Below, in pieces: positions 8,195 to 17,400 of a DNA stretch of 64,000 nucleotides. This DNA comes from Amycolatopsis eburnea (lineage in GTDB: Bacteria > Actinomycetota > Actinomycetes > Mycobacteriales > Pseudonocardiaceae). The first letter of the stretch is position 1; each line of letters opens with the position of its first letter. The stretch covers positions 124,001 to 188,000 of the forward strand of contig NZ_RSEC01000046.1 in NCBI RefSeq assembly GCF_003937945.1, read 5' to 3'. A program made the position numbers and the translations under genes. Under the pieces are notes generated by a model, which worked only from the letters and a program-made list of their open reading frames with translations, had not been told where the DNA came from and did no database searches.

Positions 8195-9592
8195 ATGAGC
8201 CGAGAACGGCGTCCGATCCTGTTCGTCAGCTCACCCGACAGCGGGCTGGTCAACTCCCTGCTCGTGCTGGCCGCGGAACTGTCCCGGCGCGGGGTTCCCG
8301 ACGTCTGCTTCGCCACCTTCGACAACCGCCGCGCCGAGGTCGAGGCCATCGGGGCCGATGGCAGCGGCAGCCGCGTGGAGTTCCGGTCGCTCGGGGCGCC
8401 GATCCCCGAGCTGTCCTCCGGGTCGTGGGACGACGAGACCTACCACGCCGTCACCCAGAAGTCGCGCTGGAAGGCGCACAAGGCGCTGATGCGCCACACC
8501 TTCGACACCCGCTTCCGCGACCAGGCCTACCGCGCGCTCGCCGAGATCGTGCGCGAGGTCGAGCCGGCCGCGATGGTGGTCGATTCGCTGCTGCACGCCG
8601 GGTTCGAGCTGGCCGTCACAAAGCGGATCCCCCACGTCGTGAGCGTGCCCTTCTCGGTGAGCAACCACCTGACGAAGCTGCCGCCGGGCTTCCCCGTCCC
8701 GCACTCCGGGCTGCCGCTGGACATGACGGCCGGGCAGCGGCTGGCGAACGCGTGGTTCGGGTTCCGCCGCAAGGCGCTGTACTTCACCGATTCCCTGCTG
8801 CGCAAGCGGGTCGTCGAATACGTCAAGTCCAACAAGGAGCTCGGCGTCTCGCGGCTGGCCGCGAAGTACACGTCCCGCATCGACGAAGCCGCGCTCGTGC
8901 TGGTCTACTCGCTCGCCGAGCTGGAGTACCCGGTCGACATCCCGGCGCACTTCCGGATGCTCGGCGCGATCGTGCCGCCGCTGCCGGAACTGCCGGGCGA
9001 ACAGGACGTCAAGGGCTGGCTCGACCGGCACGAATCGGTGGTCTACATCGGGTTCGGCACGGTCGTGCGGCTGAGCGAGGCCGAGGTCGAGGGCCTGGTC
9101 GAGGTCGCGCGGCGGCTCGAAGGCAAGCACGCTGTGCTCTGGCGGCTGCCGGCCCAGTCGTGGCACCTGCTGCCGCCGACCACCGAGCTGCCGTCGAACC
9201 TGCGGGCCGAGAAGTGGCTGCCCTCGCAGCTCGACGTCCTCGCCCACCCGCACGTGCGCGCGCACTTCACCCACGGTGGCGGCAACGGCTACATCGAGAG
9301 CCTCTACTTCGGCAAGCCGCTGCTGCTGCGGCCGCTGTTCGTCGACGGCTACGACCAGGCCGTCCGCGCGCGCGACACCGGCGTCGGCCTGGTGGTCGAG
9401 TCCTCGCACGGCATCGACGTCGACGACGTCACCGCGAAGCTGACCGAGGTGCTGGAGAACCCGTCCTTCACCGCGCGGGCTCAGGAAATGGCGCGGTTGC
9501 AGCAGGAGCCGGGCCGTGGCCGGGAGGGTGCCGTCGACGCGCTGCTCGCGCTCGCCGCCGGGACGCCGGCCGCGACCGAGCCGGCCCGGTGA
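8195..9592 (+). CDS. Family 1 (GT-B) glycosyltransferase, probable macrolide/polyketide glycosyltransferase
   Basis: Predicted to move a sugar from an NDP donor to the polyketide; 465 residues, usual for the family. The ATG at 8195 is chosen because GAGGAAAGG (8177-8185) precedes it by 9 bases; an in-frame ATG at 8144 has no such site. The N-terminal Rossmann half begins ILFVSSPDSGLVNSLLVLA. The C-terminal donor-binding half has THGGGNGYIESLYFGKP (His360, Gly361-362) and ends the donor motif with DGYDQA (Asp387, Gln388). Leu18 stands where most family members have the catalytic His of a GHxNP motif, and Gly363 replaces the usual Trp of HGGW. First gene of a three-gene run with the ABC transporter (4-base overlap). 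Role could be tailoring or self-protection by glycosylation; the sugar cannot be told from sequence. Confidence 0.85.
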   Translation: MSRERRPILFVSSPDSGLVNSLLVLAAELSRRGVPDVCFATFDNRRAEVEAIGADGSGSRVEFRSLGAPIPELSSGSWDDETYHAVTQKSRWKAHKALMRHTFDTRFRDQAYRALAEIVREVEPAAMVVDSLLHAGFELAVTKRIPHVVSVPFSVSNHLTKLPPGFPVPHSGLPLDMTAGQRLANAWFGFRRKALYFTDSLLRKRVVEYVKSNKELGVSRLAAKYTSRIDEAALVLVYSLAELEYPVDIPAHFRMLGAIVPPLPELPGEQDVKGWLDRHESVVYIGFGTVVRLSEAEVEGLVEVARRLEGKHAVLWRLPAQSWHLLPPTTELPSNLRAEKWLPSQLDVLAHPHVRAHFTHGGGNGYIESLYFGKPLLLRPLFVDGYDQAVRARDTGVGLVVESSHGIDVDDVTAKLTEVLENPSFTARAQEMARLQQEPGRGREGAVDALLALAAGTPAATEPAR

Positions 9593-10560
9593 TCGAGGCC
9601 GCGGGCCTGGCCCGCACCTTCACCGCCGGCGGCCGGGAAGTCGCCGCCGTCCGCGGGGTCGACCTGCGGGTCGAGGCCGGCGAGATCGTCGCGTTCCTCG
9701 GCCCGAACGGCGCCGGCAAGACCACGACCATGCGGATGCTCACGACGTTGCTGCGCCCGACCGCCGGGCACGCCCGGATCGCCGGCGCCGACCTGCTCAC
9801 CGAGCAGAAGCGCGTCCGGCGGCACATCGGCTACGTCGCCCAGGGCGGCGGCACGGTCGACGAGCGCAAGGTCCGCGAAGAGCTCATGCTGCAGGCCCGC
9901 CTCTACGGGCTCAACAAGACCGACGCCGCCGAGCGCGTCCGCGAGATCTCGGGGCAGCTGGGCCTGACCGGCCTGGAAGACCGGCTGACGTCGGCGATGT
10001 CGGGCGGCCAGCGGCGGCGGCTCGACCTGGCGCTGGGCATGGTGCACCTGCCGGTGGTGCTGTTCCTCGACGAGCCGACCACCGGCCTCGACCCGCAGAG
10101 CCGCGCCCACCTGTGGAGCCACATCCGGCGGCTGCGCGACGAGCAGGGCGTGACGGTCTTCCTCTCGACGCACTACCTCGACGAAGCCGACGCGCTCGCC
10201 GACCGGATCCAGGTCATCGACGACGGCGTGATCGTCGCCGAGGACACCCCGGACGCGCTCAAGTCCCGCCTGCTCGGCGACGGTGTCGAGGTGACGGTGC
10301 CGCCGGACCGCGCGGACCACGCGGAACTGCTGGTGGCCGGGCTGCCCGGGATCCACGGCCTGCGCCGCGACGACGCGACGTTGCGGTTCCGGGCCGGGCA
10401 GAGCGAGGAGGTCCTGTCGCCGCTGGTGCGGGCCCTGGACCAGCAGGACATCCCGCTGGTCGCGCTGCGCGTGCGGCGCCCGACGCTCGACGACGTGTTC
10501 TTCGCCCTGACCGGCCGGGGCCTGCGCGAGCCTGCCGAGGAGGTGACCGATGCTGCGTGA
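9589..10560 (+). CDS. ABC transporter ATP-binding subunit, drug-export (DrrA-like) type
   Basis: ATPase of a two-component exporter, 323 residues. The start is the GTG at 9589-9591, overlapping the glycosyltransferase stop as GTGA and beginning VIEAAGLARTF, the usual first strand of the nucleotide-binding domain. Walker A GPNGAGKT is at residues 38-45, the Q-loop about 85, the signature MSGGQRRRLDLA at 137-148, Walker B VLFLDEP at 157-163, the D-loop GLD at 166-168 and the H-loop His at 195 (STHYLDEAD). The remaining 110 or so residues are the C-terminal extension typical of DrrA-type ATPases and include LRRPTLDDVFFALTG-like sequence. Its 3' end overlaps the permease start by 11 bases, so the two are translationally coupled. 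Likely exports the finished or glycosylated polyketide. Confidence 0.93.
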   Translation: MIEAAGLARTFTAGGREVAAVRGVDLRVEAGEIVAFLGPNGAGKTTTMRMLTTLLRPTAGHARIAGADLLTEQKRVRRHIGYVAQGGGTVDERKVREELMLQARLYGLNKTDAAERVREISGQLGLTGLEDRLTSAMSGGQRRRLDLALGMVHLPVVLFLDEPTTGLDPQSRAHLWSHIRRLRDEQGVTVFLSTHYLDEADALADRIQVIDDGVIVAEDTPDALKSRLLGDGVEVTVPPDRADHAELLVAGLPGIHGLRRDDATLRFRAGQSEEVLSPLVRALDQQDIPLVALRVRRPTLDDVFFALTGRGLREPAEEVTDAA

Positions 10561-11317
10561 AGCGATCCTGGTCTACCGCAGCGAGCTGGCGGTGGTGCTG
10601 CGCAACAAGCCGTACCTGGTGATGGGCATGATCCAGCCGGTGCTGTACCTGGTGCTGTGCGGGCCGCTGCTGGCGGTGCTGGTCAGCAAGACGCCCGGGG
10701 TCGCGGCCCAGACGTCCTGGGTGGACCTCACCCCGGCGCTGATCATCCAGATCGCGGCGACCAACGGTGTCTACTGTGGATTCGTCCTGCTGTCCGGCAT
10801 CAAGGCGGGCGCGGTCGACCGGCTGCGCGTGACGCCGGTGAGCCGCACGGCGCTGAGCCTCGGCCAGGCCCTGCCGTCGGTGACGCTGTCGCTGGTGCAG
10901 GGCGTGATCATCCTGCTGCTCGCGAGCCTGGTGTTCGGCGTGGCGGTGAGCGCGGTGGGCGTGGCACTGGTCCTGGTGATCACGGCGCTGACGGCGCTGT
11001 CGATCGCGTGCTGCGCGGACGCGATCGTGCTCAAGCTGCGCAACGAAGAGACGTTCTCGTCGATCGTGAACATCGTGATCCTGCCGCTGACGCTGCTGTC
11101 GGGCATCCTGCTGCCGATCACGCCGGACCGGGCGCCGATGTGGCTGTACGTGCTGTCGCGGTTCAACCCGCTGGCGTACGTGGTCGACATCAGCCGGGCG
11201 AGTTTCCGGGAGACGTTGCCGCTGGTGCCGACGCTGGTGGGCGCGGTGGTGATCATCGGCCTGACCGCGCTGGCGGTGCGCTGGAACTCGCGCACCTTCC
11301 AGGCGGTCGCCGCCTGA
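10550..11317 (+). CDS. ABC-2 type transporter permease (DrrB-like)
   Basis: Integral membrane partner of the preceding ATPase, 255 residues. ATG at 10550 follows the strong ribosome site AGGAGG (10538-10543) by 6 bases. Six hydrophobic segments are visible at about residues 22-45, 61-84, 107-131, 135-160, 170-191 and 225-244. LLSGILLPI (182-190) followed by a short loop and FNPLAYVVD (205-213) is the conserved ABC-2 permease region. Last gene of the plus-strand cassette; it ends 13 bases before a terminator hairpin. Confidence 0.92.
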   Translation: MLREAILVYRSELAVVLRNKPYLVMGMIQPVLYLVLCGPLLAVLVSKTPGVAAQTSWVDLTPALIIQIAATNGVYCGFVLLSGIKAGAVDRLRVTPVSRTALSLGQALPSVTLSLVQGVIILLLASLVFGVAVSAVGVALVLVITALTALSIACCADAIVLKLRNEETFSSIVNIVILPLTLLSGILLPITPDRAPMWLYVLSRFNPLAYVVDISRASFRETLPLVPTLVGAVVIIGLTALAVRWNSRTFQAVAA

Positions 11318-11329
11318 CCTCACTCCACC

Positions 11330-11364
11330 AACCGGGCCGGGGATCCCTTCCCCGGCCCGGTTTT
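11330..11364 (+). terminator. Rho-independent terminator after the ABC permease
   Basis: A 13-bp perfect stem (11330-11342 with 11350-11362, AACCGGGCCGGGG and its complement) with a 7-base loop, followed by further T residues. It lies just 3' of the permease stop. On the opposite strand the stem also begins with paired A/T, so it may act for the converging PKS-3 transcript as well. Confidence 0.75.
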
Positions 11365-11377
11365 CCGTGCCCGACGT

Positions 11378-11430
11378 TTCGTGAAGGCCACCTTGAGGAA
11401 CGTAAAGTTCCTCAAGGTGGCCTTCACGAA
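11378..11430. repeat. 24-bp perfect inverted repeat between convergent genes
   Basis: Arms 11378-11401 and 11407-11430 pair perfectly over 24 bp (including GTGAAGGCCACCTTGAGGAA) around the 5-base loop GTAAA. It lies 17 bases from the PKS-3 stop and after the permease terminator, so it may act as a bidirectional barrier or protect mRNA 3' ends. It may also be a dispersed palindromic repeat. There is no T-tract. Confidence 0.88.
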
Positions 11431-11447
11431 GGATCACCGGGGGTCGG

Positions 11448-14400
11448 TCAGTCGGTGCCCAGCTCCGAGTCGATCAGGCGGAACAGTTCGCCGTCGTCCG
11501 CCGAGTCCAGCGACTCCAGGAACTCGCTGGGGCCGTCCAGGCGGTCCAGGAGGGAACGCAGCCGCGTCGTCAGGACGCCGACCGTCTCGGGTGCCAGTGA
11601 AGGATCCGAGACCAGCGCCTCGAAGTGGCTCAGCGACGACAGCACCTGCGCGGACGCGTCCACCGGCTCCGGGCTCAGCAGCGACAGCAGGTGCGCGCTC
11701 AGCACCCGCGGGTTCGGGTGGTCGAACAGCACTGTCGCCGGCAGCGTCAGGCCCGTCGCGTAACCCAGGCGGTTGCGCAGCTCCACCACCGTCAGGGAGT
11801 CGAAGCCGATCTCCGTGAAGCCGGTGTCCGGGTCGATCGCCGCCGGGGAGCCGTGGCCGAGGACGCTCGCCGCCAGTTCGCGGACCAGGTCCAGCAGCTC
11901 GCGGTCCCGCGCGTCCGGGGCCAGCTCGCCCAGGCGGGATACGAACGAGCGGACGCCGTCGGCGTCGATGCGGGCCGTGCGGCGGGTTTTGGGGACCAGG
12001 TCGCCGAGCACCGGCGGGACGATGTGGCCGCGCAGCACCGCCAGGTCCAGGCCCACCGGGACGACCACCGCGGCCGGGGACGCCAGCGCCGTGTCGAACA
12101 GCGCCAGGCCCTCCTCCGGGGTGAACCGGCGCAGGCCGGACTTCGCCAGGCGCTGGGCGTCGACGTCGGCGAGCGTGCCCGCCATGCCGTCCTCCTGCGC
12201 CCACGGGCCCCACGCCAGCGACACCGCCGGCAGGCCCTCCGCGCGCCGGGCCGACGCCAGTGCGTCGAGGAACGAGTTCGCCGCCGCGTAGTTGCCCTGG
12301 CCGACGCCGCCGAGCAGGCCGCTCGCCGACGAATACAGGACGAACGCCGCCAAGTCGAGGTCGCGGGTCAGCTCGTGCAGGTGCCAGGCGCCGTCCACCT
12401 TGGGGCGCAGCACCTTCTTGAGCCGCGCCGGGGTCAGCGAGCCCACGACGCCGTCGTCGAGGACGCCGGCCGCGTGCACCACCGCCGTCAGCGGGTGGCC
12501 TTCCGGGATGCCGGACAGCAGGTCGGCGACGTCTTCGCGGTCGGCGGTGTCGCACGCCGCGACGCGGACGTCCGCGCCCAGGCCCTTCAGCTCGTTCACC
12601 AGTTCGGCGGCGCCGGCGGAGCCGAGGCCTCGGCGGCCGGCCAGCAGCAGGTGCCGGACGCCGTGGTGGGTCACCAGGTGCCGGGCCAGCAGCCGGCCCA
12701 GGCCGCCCGTGCCGCCGGTGACGAGCACCGTGCCGTCCGGGTTGCCGATGCCGGGCGCCGGCCGGTCCGCCGCGGGCGCCCGGACCAGCCGGGCGCGGTG
12801 CGGGACGCCGTCGCGCACCGACACCTGCGGCTCGCCCGAGGCGACGGCCGCGTCGACGGCGTCGCCCTCGACCAGCAGGAACCGGCCCGGGTTCTCCGAC
12901 TGCGCCGCCCGGACCAGGCCCTGCACCGCCGCGGCCGCGGGGCCCTCGCCGGTCTGGAACACGACCTGGACGTCGGTGGCCAGGAAGGACTGCAGCTGCT
13001 CGAGGACCTGCGTGGTCGCGCGGTGGGTCGCGGTGACCGGGTCGCCGCTCGTGTCCACCGGCACCACGACCACGGCATCGTCCGCCAGGTCGGTGGCGTC
13101 CTCGCCGAACACGACGAACCGCCTACCGGACGGCTCGGCCGAAGGCAGCGGCGTCCACTCGAGGTGGAACAGCGAGTCGTGCCCCTGCTGCCGCGGGGCG
13201 GCGGCTTCCCCGAACGACACGGCCTCCGCGGACGCGACCAGCGCGCCGCCGAGGTCGGTCAGCGTGAGGGCGATCGTGTCTTCGGTACGGCGGAGGTGGA
13301 CGCGTGCGGCCGCCGCGCCACTGGCGTGGAGCGCGAACCGGGTCCAGCCCGTCGCCGGGCGCAGCGGCAGGTCCAGCAGCGTGACGGCCTGCAGCGCCGC
13401 GTCGAGCAGCGCCGGGTGCAGCCCGAACGCGTCGTCTTGACGCGACGCGGGCAGCGCCACCTCGGCGAAGACGTCGTCGCCCGAGCGCCACGCCGCTTGC
13501 AGGCCACGGAAAGCCGCGCCGACCTGGGCATGGTCGTCGTAGAAGCCGTCGAGGGCCAGTTCCACCGCGGCCGGCGGCCAGGCCGGGTCGACCGCCGGTT
13601 CGGACGCGCCGGGCGCGAGCCGCCCGGCCGCGGTCCGCGTCCACGGCTGCTCGCCTTCGCCTTCCGGCCGGGTCCAGATGGTCAGTTCGCGCGTGCCCCC
13701 GGTGCCTTCCGGGCCGACGACGACCTGAGCGTGCACGCCCCCGACCGGCGGCAGCGTGAGCGGGACCTCGACGGTCAGCTCTTCGAGCAGGTCGCAGCCG
13801 ACCTCGTCGCCCGCGCGCACGGCCAGCTCCACGAACCCGGCCTCGGGGAACACGATCACGCCGTCGACGGTGTGGTCGGCCAGCCACGGCTGCAGCTGCG
13901 GCGAAAGCGCGCCGGTGAACAGGAACCCGCCCGACTCCGGCAGCGCGACCCCGGCGCCGAGCAGCGGGTGCTCGGCGGAGTGCAAGCCGGACAGGCGCAG
14001 GTCGCCGTGCGCGCCGTGGAAGCCTTCGGGCCAGTAGCGGTCCGGCGCGAACGGGTAGGTCGGCAGCGCGACCGGACGGCCGCCGCCGAAGAACTTCGCC
14101 CAGTCCACGGGGACGCGGGCGTGGTGCAGCCGCGTCAGGGCGGTCACCAGCGTCCGGGGCTCGTCGCGCACCGCCGCGACGACTTCGCCGCCGGTCAGGT
14201 TTTCGGCCGCCATCGCCGCGGCGACACCGTCCGGGCCGACGTCGAGGAACGCCGTGACGCCTGCCGAGGCCAACGTCGTGACGGCGTCGGCGAACCGCAC
14301 GGCTTCGCGGGCCTGCCGCACCCAGTACTCCGGCGAGGTGAAGTCGGCCTCGCCGGCGACGGTCGAGACGATCGGGATCGACGGCGCCTCGAGTTCCAGC

Positions 14401-17400
14401 CCGGCCACTACCCGGCCGAACTCGTCCAGGGCGGGTTCGATGAGCGGCGAGTGGAAGGCGTGCGAGACGGCGAGCCGCTTGGTCTTGGCGAAGTGCTCCC
14501 CCACCGCGAGGACGGCGGCTTCGGTGCCGGAGACGACGACCGAGCGCGGGCCGTTGACCGCGGCGATCACGACGTCGTCGCCGAGCAGCGGCGCGACCTC
14601 TTCTTCGCTCGCCACCACGGAAAGCATCGCGCCACCCGGCGGGAGCGCCTGCATCAGGCGGCCGCGCGCGGCGACCAGCCGGCACGCCCCGGCCAGGCTG
14701 AACACCCCGGCGACGTGCGCGGCCGCGATCTCGCCGACCGAGTGCCCGGCCAGCAGGTCCGGGGTGATCCCCCACGACTCCAGGAGCCGGAACAGCGCGA
14801 CTTCGAACGCGAAGATCGCCGCCTGCGCGTACTGCGTCTGGTCGAGCAGGCTCGCGTCGTCGCCGTGCATGACCTCGCGCAGCGGGCGGTCCAGTTCGAC
14901 GTCGAGGTGGGCGAGGACGGCGTCGAGCGCGTCCGCGAACACCGGGTAGGTGGCGGCCAGCTCGCGACCCATGCCGAGGTGCTGGCTGCCCTGCCCGGCG
15001 AACAGGACGGCGAGCTTGCCGTCCGGCCCGGCGAGGGTGGGCCCGCCGATTTCGCGCAGGCCGGCCAGCAGCTCGTCCCGGTCGGCGGCGACGACCGCGG
15101 TGCGGTGCTCGAAGTGCGTGCGGGTCGTCGCCAGCGCGGCGGCGAGATCGGTGAGATCCGGTTGCGTGGCAACGAAGTCCGCGATCCGCGCGGCCTGCGC
15201 GGCGAGCCGCTCCGGCGTGCGGGCGGAGAGCAGCACCGGCACCGGGCCGGTCACCGACGCTTCGGAAATCTCGGTGTCCTCGGCCTGTTCGAGGATCACG
15301 TGCGCGTTCGTCCCGCTGACCCCGAACGACGACACGGCGCCGCGGCGGGGCCGGCCGGTCTCGGGCCACGGGCGCTGCTCGGTCAGCAGCGAGATCGCCC
15401 CGGCCGTCCAGTCCACTTGGGACGTCGGCTCGTCGAGGTGCACCGTCTTCGGCAGCACGCCGTGGCGGAGGGCCTCGATCATCTTGATCACGCCCGCGAC
15501 CCCCGCGGCCGACTGGGCGTGCCCGAGGTTCGACTTGATCGAGCCGAGCAGCAAGGGCTCTTGACGATCCTGGCCGTAGGTGGCCAGCAGGGCCTGGGCT
15601 TCGATCGGGTCGCCGAGCGACGTACCGGTGCCGTGCGCCTCGACCGCATCGACGTCCGAAGTAGACAGTCCGGCGTTGGCGAGTGCCTGGCGGATCACGC
15701 GTTGCTGCGAGGGACCGTTGGGCGCGGTGAGGCCGTTGGACGCGCCGTCGGAGTTGACGGCGGTGCCGCGCAGCACGGCCAGGGGCTGGTGGCCGTTGCG
15801 GCGGGCGTCGGACAGCCGTTCCAGCAGGAGCAGGCCGGTGCCTTCGGACCAGCCGGTGCCGCCCGCGGTCTCGGCGAACGACCGGCAGCGCCCGTCGGGA
15901 GCGAGGCCGCCCTGGTAGCTGAACTCGACGAACGCACTCGGCGTCGCCATCACGGTGACCCCGCCCGCGACGGCCAGCGAGCATTCGCCCGAGGCCAGCG
16001 CCCGCGCCGCCATGTGCAGCGCGACCAGCGACGACGAGCACGCGGTGTCGACGGTGACCGACGGGCCTTCCAGCCCGAACAGGTAGGAGATCCGGCCGGA
16101 CAGGACACTGGTCGCGGCGCCGGTGAGCAGGTGCCCGGCCAGTTCCGGCGGCGGCGTGTAGCCGTTGCCGGAACCGCCGACGTAGACGCCGGTCGTGCTG
16201 CCGCGCAGGCCTTCGGGGTCGACGCCGGCGCGTTCGAACAGCTCCCACGCCACTTCGAGGAGCTGGCGCTGCTGCGGGTCCATCGCGAGGGCTTCGCGCG
16301 GAGAGATGCCGAAGAAGCCGGCGTCGAAGTTCGCGACGCCGTCGACGAAGCCGCCTTCGTGGACGTAGGACGCGCCGTCGCGGAGGCCGAGCAGGTCCCA
16401 GCCGCGGTCGCCGGGGAACTCCGTGATGGCGTCGGTACCGTCGGCGACCAGGCGCCACAGGTCTTCGGGCGAGCGGACGCCGCCCGGGTAGCGGCAGCTC
16501 ATGCCGACCACGACGATCGGGTCGCCGTCGACCGCCCCGGTCACCGCGGGGGCCGCGGCCGGGTCGTCGTCGCCGAGCAGTTCGGTGGCCAGCAGCCGCG
16601 CGACGGCGTCCGGGCGCGGGTGGTCGAAGACCAAAGTGGACGGCAGCGTCAGGCCGGTCGCCGCGTTGATCCGGTTGCGCAGCTCGACCGACGTCAAGGA
16701 GTCGAAGCCGAGTTCCTTGAACGGGCGGCGGGGTTCGACCGCGGCCGCGCCCGCGTAGCCGAGCAGGCCGGCGACCTGCTCGCGGACCAGGTCCAGCAGC
16801 AGGGTCTCCCGCTCCCGCGGGTCGGCCTCGCGCAAGCGTCCCAGCAGCCCTGACGCCGCCGTGACATCGCCCGCCCCGGTGTCGGCGAGCGCGCGCACCT
16901 CGGGCAGCTCGCCGAGCAGGGTGCCGTCGCGGCGCGAGGTGATCGCCGGGACGAACCGGTCCCAGTGGACGTCGGCGAGCACGACGGCGGTGTCGTCGTG
17001 GGCGACGGCCTGGCCGAGGGCGAGCAGGGCCTGCTCGACCGGCAGCGGCCGGAGGCCGCGGGCGCGCAGGAACCCGGCGGTCTCCTCGTCTTCGGCGACG
17101 CCGGTGCCTTCCCAGGCGCTCCACGCGACGGCGGTCGCGGTCCGGCCGCGGTCGCGGCGGTGCCGGGCGAGCGCTTCCAGGCCGGTGTCGACGGCGGCGC
17201 GGTCGCGCTGGCCTTCGGCACCCCACACCGCGCTCACCGAGGTGAACAGCACGAACGCTTCGAGGTCGGTGCCGGCGAGGGCGGCGTCGAGCTGGACGGC
17301 GGTGGTCCACGCGCCGGGGTCGCCGGTCATCCCGGCGGTGTGCAGGACGGCGGTCAGCGGCCGGTCTCCGGGGATCTCGGTCACGACCTCGGCGCCGGAT

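Noticed and set aside
8125..9588. Extension of the ABC ATPase frame upstream to 8125
   Set aside because: The upstream part is an off-frame reading of the glycosyltransferase; the nucleotide-binding domain begins at the GTG at 9589, which overlaps the glycosyltransferase stop.
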